Source: Nitrosomonas sp.
GTDB taxonomy: Bacteria; Pseudomonadota; Gammaproteobacteria; Burkholderiales; Nitrosomonadaceae
DNA length: 64,000 nt
Assembly (NCBI GenBank): GCA_031316255.1
Contig: JALDQW010000001.1
Span: 620,001-684,000 of the forward strand
Direction of reading: 5' to 3'
The stretch's first letter is position 1; each line of letters opens with the position of its first letter. This document shows positions 10,935 through 20,410 of this stretch, piece after piece. The notes below the pieces were generated by a model, which was given only the letters and a program-made list of their open reading frames with translations, made no database searches and was not told the DNA's origin. The position numbers were made by a program, and so were the translations under genes.

Positions 10935-11642
10935 ATGGTAAATAAAGAACATATATCTAAACAATTTGATGCTGATCTTGAAGAAGCACGTACGCGTGTT
11001 TTACAAATGGGTGGTTTTGTAGAAGAACAAATTGAGCGCGCTATGGAAGCACTTACAACCGGCAATGAGGAATTGATTGACCAAGTTATCGAATACGATC
11101 ATCGTGTTAATGCCATGGAAGTTGCCATAGATGAAATCTGTAGCCAGATCATTGTACGCAGACAGCCGACAGCCGTTGATTTACGCATGATTGTAATGAT
11201 CATCAAAACCATAACTGATCTCGAAAGAATTGGAGATGAAGCACAAAAAATTGCACGAATGGCAAAACTGATTTACTCAACGGACCGTTTGCAAACACCG
11301 CGCTTTACAGAAATCAAGCATGTTGCCAGCATTGCCATGGATATGGTCAAGAAGGCACTTGACTCCTTTGCACGGTTGGATCCAAATTCAGCAGCACAAA
11401 TTGTGCGTCAGGATGAATTCGTTGACGAAGAATTTCGGTCTATTATGCGCCATTTGATTACATTTATGATGGAAGATCCGCGTAAAATATCCACTTCAAT
11501 CGAAATTTTGTTTGTTGCCAAAGCAATTGAACGTATTGGAGACCATGCAAAAAACATGTCCGAATATGTCGTGTACATGGTAAAAGGCAAGGACGTGCGT
11601 CATGTTACTGCAGATGAAATCGAACAGGAAATTCGCGATTAA
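10935..11642 (+). CDS. phoU: Phosphate-signalling protein PhoU
   Basis: Cytoplasmic regulator that links the Pst phosphate transporter to the PhoR-PhoB sensor system and restrains phosphate uptake. The 235-aa protein consists of two three-helix repeats, each with the family's E/D-rich metal signature (TDLERIGDEAQKIA in the first half, KAIERIGDHAKNMSEYV in the second). The ATG follows an AAAGGGATACC ribosome site. Neither pst genes nor ppx follows. Instead there is about 600 bp of decayed DNA including an IS3 relic, so any former neighbour may have been lost. Confidence 0.97.
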   Translation: MVNKEHISKQFDADLEEARTRVLQMGGFVEEQIERAMEALTTGNEELIDQVIEYDHRVNAMEVAIDEICSQIIVRRQPTAVDLRMIVMIIKTITDLERIGDEAQKIARMAKLIYSTDRLQTPRFTEIKHVASIAMDMVKKALDSFARLDPNSAAQIVRQDEFVDEEFRSIMRHLITFMMEDPRKISTSIEILFVAKAIERIGDHAKNMSEYVVYMVKGKDVRHVTADEIEQEIRD

Positions 11643-11899
11643 TGTCTTCTTTAACCAACCGATTTCATCTACACAAACAACAATATTTCAAGAACAAGAA
11701 GTAATTTTCGCAGTTCGTGCCCTGCCGCTAATGCTGAGAATCAACTGCCGTCCCACCCCGCCAGCAATAGGTTCCGCAGGACATAGCCTAATCGTACCAA
11801 CCTGGACTGATGTGCCACACTTTCTTGGACACAAGTTTAGGCAACATTTTGCAGCAATTCGAAATCAACGGACGATATGTATCCATTAGCTAAATGTAA
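11643..11899. other. Intergenic DNA after phoU, no intact gene
   Basis: No frame here has convincing coding character. The plus-strand frame open from 11602 to 11889 overlaps the end of phoU and resembles nothing I recognise. The stretch borders the IS3 relic and is probably decayed DNA. Confidence 0.4.
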
Positions 11900-12145
11900 T
11901 CAATCGCTTCAGATTGTAAAACACTTCTATATATTCAAAAAAAGCCTGCCCGGCTTCATCCCGAGAACGAAACATTTGGTGATGGATTAACTCGATTTTA
12001 AAGTATGGAAGAAGCTTCTCGACGTGGCATTATCCCAGCAATTACCCTTCCGGCTCATGCTTTACTGGATGCCATGTGCTTTAGTAATTGTCGCTGGCTT
12101 TCCGATTCGTATTGGCCACCTCTATCACTATGCCGTAACAAGATT
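11900..12145 (-). pseudogene. IS3-family transposase (OrfB, DDE integrase) relic
   Basis: Reading the minus strand in shifting frames gives the ordered C-terminal blocks of an IS3-group OrfB. First comes LLRHSDRGGQYES (12139 down), containing the second catalytic Asp. Next is a frame with a shifted CWDNA-like block and HTLK-like residues. Then comes ELIHHQMFRSRDEAGQAF followed by FEYIEVFYNLKRL, which ends near 11900. Stops and at least two frameshifts separate the blocks, and neither the N-terminal half nor any inverted repeat is present. The relic is therefore inactive. It sits between phoU and the minor-pilin operon. Confidence 0.75.
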
Positions 12146-12263
12146 TTGTCGGGTTTACGTTTTCAGAGACAGAATTTGAACATCATCTATTCGAAAGGCT
12201 CCATTGTTGATTAAATCAACCTGATGATGACTGCTTGCGCGTCTGGAATCTGAATCAGTAGCG

Positions 12264-12695
12264 CTACCGATTCCAACATGCAGCAACACCTCCGCCCGCG
12301 CCCTGTAAACCGGTATTTGTTAGCGTTAGTGTGCCACAAACGTCACCAGCCATCGAACCGACAGGCACAGCTTGTAAGGTAAATGTCGCATTTGCGACAG
12401 CCTGAAGTGTAATGTTGTATTGAGCAGCACCTGTTCTGGGGGACTGGGTAACAGGTAATACAACTAGATTGCCAGCCAGATTCTGATCATACCGATTGTT
12501 TTCTGTATAAAACTGCTCCATAAACTGTGCGTTCTCGTAGATGATTGTTTTGGCCGCAGCTCGGTTCGCATCTCTGACATAATTTTGGTAGGAAGGCAAA
12601 GCAACTGCGGCGATAATTCCTAAAATTGCAACTGTAATCATTAACTCAATCAAGGTAAAGCCCATGATGCTTTTCGGTTTAATTGTTACTTTCAT
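12264..12695 (-). CDS. pilE: Type IV minor pilin, PilE-like
   Basis: A 143-aa prepilin with a short basic leader ending in Gly before the mature N-terminus FTLIELMITVAILGIIAA, including the invariant Glu5. Peptidase PilD should cleave after MG. The C-terminal part carries two cysteines (DVCGTL and AACWNR) that would form the usual disulfide-bonded D-region. It is last in the minor-pilin operon, 89 bp after pilY1. In that position in other betaproteobacteria and pseudomonads PilE is a minor pilin that primes pilus assembly, so I do not call it the major subunit. It could also be a DNA-uptake pilin of the ComP type. Confidence 0.88.
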   Translation of the reverse strand: MKVTIKPKSIMGFTLIELMITVAILGIIAAVALPSYQNYVRDANRAAAKTIIYENAQFMEQFYTENNRYDQNLAGNLVVLPVTQSPRTGAAQYNITLQAVANATFTLQAVPVGSMAGDVCGTLTLTNTGLQGAGGGVAACWNR

Positions 12696-12784
12696 AATTA
12701 AATCGCCTTATTTTATCCAAATTAAATTTCTTATTGTCATTCAAAGTCATATAGACAAATAACCGGTTAACATACCTAACTTTA

Positions 12785-15700
12785 TCACTGCGTCAATTCA
12801 CGCCAGCTAATTCGTCCACGCAAACCCGCCGGGCCCTTTGCCCCCAAAACAGTCGTTAAACTCCCATCCCCCAAACTATTTATAAAAACATTAGCGTGCT
12901 CTCCTTGGATTACTGCAAATCCACCGGGTGAGAAACCTACTTTTACACTTGCAGACAAACCATCATCCGCACCAACTATACGGTTTCTATTGACATCGAA
13001 TGCAGGAAAAGGCAGCATACCACCAGTAAGAAAATTCAGCGAGTTGATAAATCCATCTCCACCAAAATCACAAGGAGAAAGAGAAGGCACAATTGTGCTA
13101 AAAGAAAAAATCGTATCTAACAAAATTGGCACACCGGTAATTCGTTCACCACTGACAGGTAAATCTATATACCAACCTTTAATTGTATTCGAATAAGAAA
13201 CTGAATGTTGTGTAGCGGTTCTTGCAGGATCCGTATTAAATATTTCCTGCTGTACCAACTCTCCGAGAGTAACAGTAGTTGACGTATTATGATCCCATAT
13301 TCCGTAAATGCTTTGGGTATCTGTATTTGTTGTATCACCTGTCTCAAGGTACTTACCAGTCCCGAACAAAACTAATTGCCCACCATCAGGATGAACACTA
13401 ATAACGGGCGGAACAACAATTGGTTTACTGGTGCTCGCAGCAAACAACGGCAAACCGCCAATGCCCACATCCCAACTTGTAGGAGACGCAGAACTAACAT
13501 CAAACTGCCATAAATTACCTTTAAAGTCTCCCGCATAAATCACGTCAGACAAACCATTCCCATCCGAATCAAAGGGTACCGGCGTCGATAGTCCATTACC
13601 CGGACCAGTATCTGCAACAAGCTTAATATAATCTGTGCCGAGCGTCCAGCTACCGTCCTCGCCGTCTGCCAGAAAAAGGATATAAAGTACTGCTTTACCA
13701 TTATCGCTATTATATCCATTGCCAACTACCGCGGCCCATTTCCCATTTTCCATCTTGACAATTTGTTTGGCTTGGCCAGTTAACAGATTAAGTGGTGGCT
13801 GGTTATAACTATAACCCATATCTGCATCATCGGCATCCGAAAACTCCCATAGCAAGAGGTTTGCTGCATTACCTGCAGTAAAATTCGATGGGTTGGACAC
13901 ATCTAATGCATAAAACCCCTTGCCACCACCATTTAAACCACCCACAAGTACACTTTTCCAACTGGTAGTAAATGCATCGCCTACCATAGGCGAACCATCA
14001 ACAAAGTAACGGTGTCCAGACTGATAATCACGTTCGGCCAACCTGTTTAAATTTGCATAAACCATACTGGGAATATATGTTATCAATTCCTTGCCTGCTT
14101 CTGCAGCAGAGCACCCTGGTGTTATTCCGAGTATACATGCATTAAATCCATGTAAAATACCATCATTTGCCCCGACGTATACTACTGGTGTACGGCTTAT
14201 ATTTGCTGTATAGAATGCTGAATACCCCGGATGATCTACATCAGAATAGCCACTACTAGGCATACCGACAAAAAAGGGACTGGAGTTTACAATATCACCA
14301 AGTTTAGTTGTTGCTCTCCCGCGGAATTTATTGATTGTTGCGCCACTTGCACAGCTGAATGTTCCACTGCCAATACTTTCATGAAAGCCGCTTCCTCTAA
14401 TAAAATCCACACGTTCCAAACCACAATTATCAACATTGCCAAGCACATCTTGATCCAGAAAAGCTTTTTGCGAAGCAGTGAGATTGGAATATTCAAAAGC
14501 CACGCCATCGGAACCGCTTTTAGTAATCACAACACGTGAAACCGGGTTGATAGTGCCTGATGCAAGCGAGAGAGCTCCAGCCTCCCATTCGATTGTGCCC
14601 AAAGTACCGGTAATATCGATCGGAACAGAGAACAATTGTCCGCTCCAATCGCCACTATTAAATCTAGCCTGATAAACTCGTCCATTCGCTCTCAACGATC
14701 TGGAATTCGTTGCCACTGAAGACGCGGAACCAGTGCGTGCAATTATTGAAGATAATGTATTGGATAAAGCACTGGCAAAAACATTGGGATCTGCGGCACT
14801 GAAAAATTCACCTCGACTATTGACAGCAGCATGCCAAAGATCATCAATTTTTGCCGGGGTTTCATTATTACCGGTAGGATCAGGCCAGGTCTCAGAACCC
14901 GTTGGTAACGCAGTCAATGCACCATTAACACCCAAACCTACTGTAAATGTTACCATATGTTGCCAAAACGCCGGGTCTGAAGGGTTTGTCGGTACAGTAT
15001 TGTCCAAGTCTGTGCGCAAGTCATTTTTCCAGTAATACATTGCGATGTCAGCAAGCGTATCACTGTAACTATCGGCAAAAGGAAGTTCCGGCGTATAGGT
15101 ATAAGTTGGTGGCGTAGCCGGTGATGAATGGTTGGTGATGGCGGCACCGGCTGTATTATCCACATTGCCGACTCCGGGTGAAGGATCATCGGTATCATGC
15201 CAGTATCCGTCAGTCATTAGAATATTATAATTCTGGCGGCATTCATGCTCTGCGCCACCACTCGACCCCGGTGTTTCGCTCCAAGGCCCTTTATTATCAT
15301 CACGTTGAAAATATTTCCCAACATAATCTACTGATTGCCGTAGAGGCGTACCAGCAGCCCGAAGCGGGTACTCATAAAGATTCTCGAAAAAACTTATTTT
15401 GTCTGCACCGGTAAATTGTCTGACTCCTTTGACAATTACCTTAGTCGATACGCCATCAATCGCCTCTGTGTCTTTGTTAATGGCCGCAAAACCCACACGC
15501 ATGGTATTGCCCTGTTCGGCAAATGCCCTTCCAATACCAGCGCGCGCCAACAGTATGCGCGAACGGTAATAAGTATACCAATTTGCAAAATTCTGAATTT
15601 CCTCATTATAGGTACATGTGTAAACAGCAGCACAGTCCAGTCGATTGGTTCCACCAGTATATGAAGATACCGAAGACTTGATTTCGACCTGCGTATAGCT

Positions 15701-16288
15701 GTTTGCCGAATTAACACTTCCTCCATTATATTGATAGTACACTGCAGGATAAAAAGTTTTTGAACTACTTGAAGACAGACTGCCGTTATCTCTCAACCAC
15801 CGGGCAGTCTGAGTATTATTGACTGTAAGATTGCGGCACCCCTTCCCGAGGATCATTGGATTGTGTGGCGCACAAGTTGGGTCCGCATTACTCATCAACG
15901 ATCCATCGGCATTACTCCATGGTAAATAATTTACAGTTGGATCGTAGTAAATCTTGTTGACATAACTGGAACGCAAAGAAGCGGTATATTTATTTACTGA
16001 ATCAAAATCAACAACATAACTAGAGTAATCGCTACCGCCATAAACATCACTTACAGGTGGGTACATGTAGCGCACAGATTGGATGATTAACTCCTGGGGC
16101 ATGATTTCAAACTGCATTGATCCAGAGTCATCCAGAGTAAACATCACATTTGGTGAAATATTCCCACCTAAAAAAAGCGGGCTATTTGATAATGGTGACA
16201 AAGCATAGACCGAATTTGCAATAACAGTTTGCAAACAAACAACGCCTGCAAATAATATCGAACGTATCAGATTTTTATTCATAATCAC
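12785..16288 (-). CDS. pilY1: Type IV pilus tip adhesin/biogenesis factor PilY1
   Basis: A 1167-aa secreted protein thought to sit at the pilus tip, where it controls pilus extension and retraction and surface sensing. The N-terminus is a signal peptide (MNKN, then a hydrophobic run to about residue 29). Just after it, TLDDSGSM gives a von Willebrand A-like metal site near residue 52. The C-terminal half is the Neisseria PilC/PilY1 beta-propeller: VYVGANDGILHGFNA, GGLNGGGKGFYALDV, and the Asp-rich calcium-loop type sequence DSDGNGLSD. The gene lies between pilX and pilE on the same strand, 46 bp after pilX. Length and order match the Pseudomonas fimU-pilVWXY1E operon. Confidence 0.95.
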   Translation of the reverse strand: MIMNKNLIRSILFAGVVCLQTVIANSVYALSPLSNSPLFLGGNISPNVMFTLDDSGSMQFEIMPQELIIQSVRYMYPPVSDVYGGSDYSSYVVDFDSVNKYTASLRSSYVNKIYYDPTVNYLPWSNADGSLMSNADPTCAPHNPMILGKGCRNLTVNNTQTARWLRDNGSLSSSSSKTFYPAVYYQYNGGSVNSANSYTQVEIKSSVSSYTGGTNRLDCAAVYTCTYNEEIQNFANWYTYYRSRILLARAGIGRAFAEQGNTMRVGFAAINKDTEAIDGVSTKVIVKGVRQFTGADKISFFENLYEYPLRAAGTPLRQSVDYVGKYFQRDDNKGPWSETPGSSGGAEHECRQNYNILMTDGYWHDTDDPSPGVGNVDNTAGAAITNHSSPATPPTYTYTPELPFADSYSDTLADIAMYYWKNDLRTDLDNTVPTNPSDPAFWQHMVTFTVGLGVNGALTALPTGSETWPDPTGNNETPAKIDDLWHAAVNSRGEFFSAADPNVFASALSNTLSSIIARTGSASSVATNSRSLRANGRVYQARFNSGDWSGQLFSVPIDITGTLGTIEWEAGALSLASGTINPVSRVVITKSGSDGVAFEYSNLTASQKAFLDQDVLGNVDNCGLERVDFIRGSGFHESIGSGTFSCASGATINKFRGRATTKLGDIVNSSPFFVGMPSSGYSDVDHPGYSAFYTANISRTPVVYVGANDGILHGFNACILGITPGCSAAEAGKELITYIPSMVYANLNRLAERDYQSGHRYFVDGSPMVGDAFTTSWKSVLVGGLNGGGKGFYALDVSNPSNFTAGNAANLLLWEFSDADDADMGYSYNQPPLNLLTGQAKQIVKMENGKWAAVVGNGYNSDNGKAVLYILFLADGEDGSWTLGTDYIKLVADTGPGNGLSTPVPFDSDGNGLSDVIYAGDFKGNLWQFDVSSASPTSWDVGIGGLPLFAASTSKPIVVPPVISVHPDGGQLVLFGTGKYLETGDTTNTDTQSIYGIWDHNTSTTVTLGELVQQEIFNTDPARTATQHSVSYSNTIKGWYIDLPVSGERITGVPILLDTIFSFSTIVPSLSPCDFGGDGFINSLNFLTGGMLPFPAFDVNRNRIVGADDGLSASVKVGFSPGGFAVIQGEHANVFINSLGDGSLTTVLGAKGPAGLRGRISWRELTQ

Positions 16289-16334
16289 AACACCCTATAT
16301 AAATTCCCAGTCGCTTAATGTCCACATTCAAGCT

Positions 16335-16919
16335 TTAGGGCCTGAAAATTTCTTGCAACTGTACCTCAGTTCCTTGTTTAGCTCCCAGCGCACGCACAGT
16401 AATACGGTAGTAATAACGGACGCTATTACCCGGTGGCGTTTTTCTGATTCCTTCGATAATATAAGTTGGTGCGGGCAAACCTGTAGGCAAGGCTGGTGCA
16501 GTATAACTAACACCGTCCACATTAAATACAGTCCCTGCCACATAGCTAATAGGACAATCCGGGGTACAATACGTATCCCAAGCTGCCGGATTTCCGGCTT
16601 CTTCCGGTGATGAGACCCCAGCTCCGTAATAACATAATCCATTCGTACAAGCTGTATCAAAACCGATCACGCCATCTATGGGATTAGGTGAATTTGTAGC
16701 CGGATCATTATCACGGACATGTTGCTCAGCATAACGCAACGTCATTTCTGCAGCCTGAAGAGCAATATTTCGATCACGCAGATTACCACTCATACGTTCT
16801 TCCATACCAGCCGTCTTCATCGCAGTAATCCCAAACAGAGTCAACACGACCAAAAAAATCAATCCTGTTGCGAATGTTGCACCAATTTGTTTGTGTGGTA
16901 ATGAAACAGTCGATATCAT
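16335..16919 (-). CDS. pilX: Type IV pilus minor pilin PilX
   Basis: A 194-aa minor pilin. The N-terminus (QIGATFATGLIFLVVLTL, then FGITAMKTAGMEERMSGNLRD) is the PilX pattern, with an atypical prepilin leader and no canonical GFTLIE motif. The conserved MEERMSGN-RD-A-QAAE block follows the membrane helix. The start overlaps the pilW stop by 4 bp, so the two are translationally coupled. It should form part of the tip priming complex with PilV, PilW and PilY1. Confidence 0.92.
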   Translation of the reverse strand: MISTVSLPHKQIGATFATGLIFLVVLTLFGITAMKTAGMEERMSGNLRDRNIALQAAEMTLRYAEQHVRDNDPATNSPNPIDGVIGFDTACTNGLCYYGAGVSSPEEAGNPAAWDTYCTPDCPISYVAGTVFNVDGVSYTAPALPTGLPAPTYIIEGIRKTPPGNSVRYYYRITVRALGAKQGTEVQLQEIFRP

Positions 16920-17674
16920 GGCAATATATTGATACGGTTACGTAAATTAAATGTAGCAGTAAATGCACGTCTTAATCGCCCGTCTGCCGGCACAGCGGTC
17001 ACTGTACCATTACAATCCCGGTAATTATTTCCAACGGTAGCGATATTTGCCTTATCTGAGCGTACGAGTACACAAATCCGTGCTGTCACAACCTGACTCC
17101 AGTCAGTAGGTGCAGCGACATACTGGTTTGCCGACTGATCTCCCGCACTATCAATACCATAAAGAATTTGAAGATCCTCGACGTTATCGGCCAATGCAAT
17201 GCCTGATGGCGCACCGCCCGGTATAGGTGGAGTAACATTTATTTCACCTTTACATCTCAATACTGCATTGGCCGTATCTACATTGAAGTAATTCTGAATA
17301 ATATTGCCAGCAGCAGTTACATTAGCGCCTTCACAATCACTGTCGCCGATAACACCATCATATTGAACAATTAGGGTATCCGGAACACCAACCCCTCCAT
17401 CGACTCCATTAATTGGAATTCCGGAGAAATCTACTTTAAGCCCTGTAAAAGGAATATCAGCATATCCCGCTTGTTTAATACTTCGACCGATAATTTCGAG
17501 CGCAAAACGACCACTTTCCTGAATACGGGCATTATCGTCTTGTGCACGAAATGTTTGGCTGCTGCTTACAAAGACGGTACCTATGACCAGCATTATCACC
17601 AGACCAAGTGTTAATGCAATCATCATTTCAATCAGAGTAAAGCCGCTTTGCCCAAAAGTTTTATATTGTGTCAT
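16916..17674 (-). CDS. pilW: Type IV pilus minor pilin PilW
   Basis: A 252-aa prepilin with SGFTLIEMMIALTLGLVIML at residues 10-29, cleaved after Gly, followed by the PilW-typical block QDDNARIQESGRFALEIIG and a C-terminal domain with several cysteines. It overlaps pilV and pilX by 4 bp on either side (ATGA junctions), which shows a tightly coupled operon. Confidence 0.93.
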   Translation of the reverse strand: MTQYKTFGQSGFTLIEMMIALTLGLVIMLVIGTVFVSSSQTFRAQDDNARIQESGRFALEIIGRSIKQAGYADIPFTGLKVDFSGIPINGVDGGVGVPDTLIVQYDGVIGDSDCEGANVTAAGNIIQNYFNVDTANAVLRCKGEINVTPPIPGGAPSGIALADNVEDLQILYGIDSAGDQSANQYVAAPTDWSQVVTARICVLVRSDKANIATVGNNYRDCNGTVTAVPADGRLRRAFTATFNLRNRINILP

Positions 17675-18168
17675 GGTGTAAACCTAGTTAGAAAACACTG
17701 TGTTTCCAATGATATTCCTGCCTGACATCCCCCCCCTCTGTCCTTTTCTGTCCACATAATCGTGATGACATATCCATTGACCAAGTCACCAGATACAGTT
17801 CCTCGTCCATTTGGCAGCAAATTGGCATTGGCAATATTCCATTGGGCATGGTCATATACCGCCATCTGAGCGGCATCACAAGCGGCCGCCATACAATCAT
17901 CACTACTGGGAGCATCAATTGTTAGATCATTGTATAAACCGCTTCTAACGCCAGCCAAATTAGCGCGCATGCGATCTGCGATATCATGTGTTTGATGGAT
18001 GGCAATTGAGCGAAAATGCGCTGTGGTATTGCTTTTCATCCCCGTCGTTATCAAGCCGGCCATGCCAAGCAATCCAAGTGACAGGACCAGCACAGTGACC
18101 AATACCTCCAGCATACTAAAACCGTCTGACTTAGTCATTTGCGCACAAAATCGATAACGGCCTAGCAT
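17671..18168 (-). CDS. pilV: Type IV pilus minor pilin PilV
   Basis: A 165-aa prepilin with DGFSMLEVLVTVLVLSLGLL and the PilV hallmark of a long all-hydrophobic helix followed by GMAGLITTGMKSN and a block with HQTHDIADRMRAN. Its start overlaps the end of the fimT-like gene by 7 bp and its stop overlaps pilW by 4 bp. It should help assemble the pilus tip priming complex. Confidence 0.93.
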   Translation of the reverse strand: MLGRYRFCAQMTKSDGFSMLEVLVTVLVLSLGLLGMAGLITTGMKSNTTAHFRSIAIHQTHDIADRMRANLAGVRSGLYNDLTIDAPSSDDCMAAACDAAQMAVYDHAQWNIANANLLPNGRGTVSGDLVNGYVITIMWTEKDRGGGCQAGISLETQCFLTRFTP

Positions 18169-18686
18169 GTAGCTGTTCCTTTTTCAGTTCGCATACGCCC
18201 CTGATTACTCAGAATCAGGGCTCTAGAATGCGCAGCACCACGACTATCGCATAAAGAAAATGTACTATTAAATCCCATAGAAAAACCGTTCGCAGCAAAT
18301 GTTACCCGTAAATCCCCGGGACCGGTCTGGAGTGTACTTCCGCCAGGAAACGCAGCGCCCACCTGAATGATTTCTTCACCCGCATCTACCACTCCATCAC
18401 TATTTGCGTCTGCAAAAACAATCCAACCGTTCGACCAGACAACCCCACCGGTACAAGCAGTACCACTAGTACTCGGACAGATTGTGACCGAGCTGTTTCT
18501 TTTAATTGCTTCGCTTTTAGTCAGCATAATCGACGACAAAAAACTGTTATTTTGCGCTGCTATTCTGCTTTCTTGCACAAATTCCCGATAACTAGGCGCC
18601 GCCACCGCCAGTAAAGTACCAACTACGCTTAAGGTAACGAGCAGTTCTATTACGGTAAAACCTTTATTAATTGCTAAATTTTTCAC
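18162..18686 (-). CDS. fimT: GspH/FimT-family minor pseudopilin
   Basis: First gene of the minor-pilin operon, 174 aa. It starts with KGFTVIELLVTLSVVGTLLA (prepilin cleavage after Gly, Glu5 present). The GspH/FimT C-terminal domain follows, with SEAIKRNSSVTICPS, a central WSNGWIVFAD strand and a final cysteine. It corresponds to FimT/FimU of Pseudomonas, a minor pilin of the tip complex that in some species binds DNA. Decayed IS DNA begins only about 60 bp upstream, so its promoter must lie in that short gap or within mobile DNA. Confidence 0.88.
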   Translation of the reverse strand: MKNLAINKGFTVIELLVTLSVVGTLLAVAAPSYREFVQESRIAAQNNSFLSSIMLTKSEAIKRNSSVTICPSTSGTACTGGVVWSNGWIVFADANSDGVVDAGEEIIQVGAAFPGGSTLQTGPGDLRVTFAANGFSMGFNSTFSLCDSRGAAHSRALILSNQGRMRTEKGTATC

Positions 18687-18895
18687 TTTATATTTTTGGC
18701 ATCGACATCAATTCATTTTTAGTTATTACGGCTGAATCAAAAACGGCTTTAGGGCATCTCTAAAAATACCTAAATTAAGTGAATCTTTCCAAGCCGGAAA
18801 ACGATTAATTCGATTCTCAATTATTTTTCTGATCAAAAGGGAGTATTAGAAATTCTGTGTCATTCCTTTAGTATTAAATTTTATAGGAGTGACGA

Positions 18896-20107
18896 ATGAA
18901 CAAGACTACAGTGCAATTTGATTTTGAAGAAGCCTTGGAATCCTTGAAAGCGGGGCGGAATTTGAATGGAAAAGATGGCATATTAACGCCATTGATCAAA
19001 CAACTCACTGAAGCTGCATTGGCGGCGGAACTTGAACAGCATATCAAATCCGGGGATGAACAGAACCGGAAGAATGGCACGACGCCAAAGACTGTAAAAT
19101 CAGCATCAGGTAGTTTTCAACTGGAAACACCCAGAGACCGCAACGGTACATTTGAACCTCAGTTGGTTAAAAAGCATCAGACTCATCTTACCGATGAAAT
19201 CGAACGCAAAATTCTATCGTTATTTGCGTTGGGCTCCAGCTATCAGGATATCTCTGGGCATATTGCCGAGATATACGGCATTGACGTTTCATCGGCGACG
19301 ATCAGTGCAGTCACTGACAAGCTTATTCCGGAGCTTAGGGAATGGCAGCAACGGCCATTGGATAGTCACTATCCGTTCGTGTGGCTGGATGCCATACATC
19401 ACAAAGTGAAAGACGATGGCCGGTATGTCAGCAAGGCAGTTTATACCGTACTTGGCTTAAACATTGAAGGAAAGAAGGAAGTACTAGGGTTGTATGTATC
19501 GGAAAGCGAAGGCGCCCGGTTTTGGCTTTCCGTACTGACAGATTTAAATAACCGTGGCGTACAGGATATCCTTATTGCCGCCGTTGATGGACTCGTGGGT
19601 TTTCCTGAGGCAATCAACAGTATTTTTCCAGAAACCGAGGTTCAGTTATGCATTATTCATCAAATCCGCAATTCGATGAAATATGTGGCGTCAAAAAATC
19701 AAAAAGCATTCATGGCTGACCTGAAACCGGTATACAAAGCGCCGACCATTGATGCAGCTGAAGATGCGCTTGATGCATTGGAAGCCAAATGGGGAAAACA
19801 GTATCCCATCGTGATTCAATCCTGGCGCAACAAATGGGAAAATTTATCGGTATACTTCAAATATCCTGAACCGATACGCCGTGTGATTTATACAACCAAC
19901 ACCATTGAGGCCGTACATCGCCAATTTCGCAAACTGACAAAAACCAAAGGTGGATTTCCGAATGAAAACAGTCTACTAAAGCTACTGTATGTCGGAATTA
20001 AAAATGCCAGCAAGAAATGGACGATGCCGATACAGAACTGGAATTTGACATTATCCCAGTTAGCGATATATTTTGAGGGTCGTTTGGATGCGGCGTTGGA
20101 TTTATGA
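18896..20107 (+). CDS. IS256-family transposase
   Basis: A 403-aa mutator-type DDE transposase. It has the N-terminal block with GIDVSSATISAVTDKLIPEL, the catalytic region FVWLDAIHHKVKDDG (first Asp), VDGLVGFPEAINSIFPE (second Asp) and QLCIIHQIRNSMKYV. It also has the TTNTIEAVHRQFRKLTKTKGGFPNE segment that supplies the catalytic Glu. A good ribosome site (ATAGGAGTGACGA) precedes the ATG. The frame is intact and the family length is normal. Confidence 0.96.
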   Translation: MNKTTVQFDFEEALESLKAGRNLNGKDGILTPLIKQLTEAALAAELEQHIKSGDEQNRKNGTTPKTVKSASGSFQLETPRDRNGTFEPQLVKKHQTHLTDEIERKILSLFALGSSYQDISGHIAEIYGIDVSSATISAVTDKLIPELREWQQRPLDSHYPFVWLDAIHHKVKDDGRYVSKAVYTVLGLNIEGKKEVLGLYVSESEGARFWLSVLTDLNNRGVQDILIAAVDGLVGFPEAINSIFPETEVQLCIIHQIRNSMKYVASKNQKAFMADLKPVYKAPTIDAAEDALDALEAKWGKQYPIVIQSWRNKWENLSVYFKYPEPIRRVIYTTNTIEAVHRQFRKLTKTKGGFPNENSLLKLLYVGIKNASKKWTMPIQNWNLTLSQLAIYFEGRLDAALDL

Positions 20108-20130
20108 ATTTAATACAGATTTTTATGTCA

Positions 20131-20190
20131 CCGCTGAAACTGGTTAGCGTATCGACACGAATTGTGTCGATCGGTCACCGGTTTCAGTGG
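20131..20190. terminator. Long hairpin inside the IS256 element, downstream of the transposase
   Basis: The segment folds back on itself. The outer arms CCGCTGAAACTGGT and ACCGGTTTCAGTGG pair with two mismatches, and the inner arms ATCGACAC and GTGTCGAT pair perfectly around GAATT. It starts 24 bp after the transposase stop and lies before the right inverted repeat. No T run follows, so it may block read-through or shape the RNA rather than act as a simple terminator. Confidence 0.5.
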
Positions 20191-20410
20191 TCAACAAGCG
20201 AAGCGCGTTAGGTGATTGGCAAACTGACACAGAATTTTGAACACCCTCGATCAAAAATATGATTCTTTCTCGATTCAAGGCGGCATTGTGCTGTTATCCT
20301 CTCGTTTTTTCCAATTTTAGGTAATTTTTGACGCAATAACCCTGTCAAAACCTAAGTATCTTTTGCGAATCAACGTCGCCACACGCTTAAATGTTATAAA
20401 CGAGGCTGAG

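Larger units (their letters stand above)
18839..20248 (+). mobile_element. Complete IS256-family insertion sequence, 1410 bp
   Basis: The two ends form 24-bp imperfect inverted repeats (18839-18862 and 20225-20248, 19 of 24 identical, with AAATTCTGTGTCA shared). The element is flanked by an 8-bp direct repeat, GATCAAAA, at 18831-18838 and 20249-20256. This is the target duplication expected for the family. One transposase gene fills it. The intact ends and uninterrupted gene suggest a recent or still-active insertion. It lies inside older decayed IS5-like DNA. Confidence 0.92.

Noticed and set aside
11602..11889. A 95-aa plus-strand frame overlapping the phoU end.
   Set aside because: It overlaps a real gene and has no family match. 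Overlap with phoU is not credible.
20207..20213. GTTAGGT resembles an attC core site, next to the long hairpin in the IS256 element.
   Set aside because: No matching inverse core (RYYYAAC) was found at the other end of the folded segment, and the hairpin lies inside an IS. It does not form an attC.
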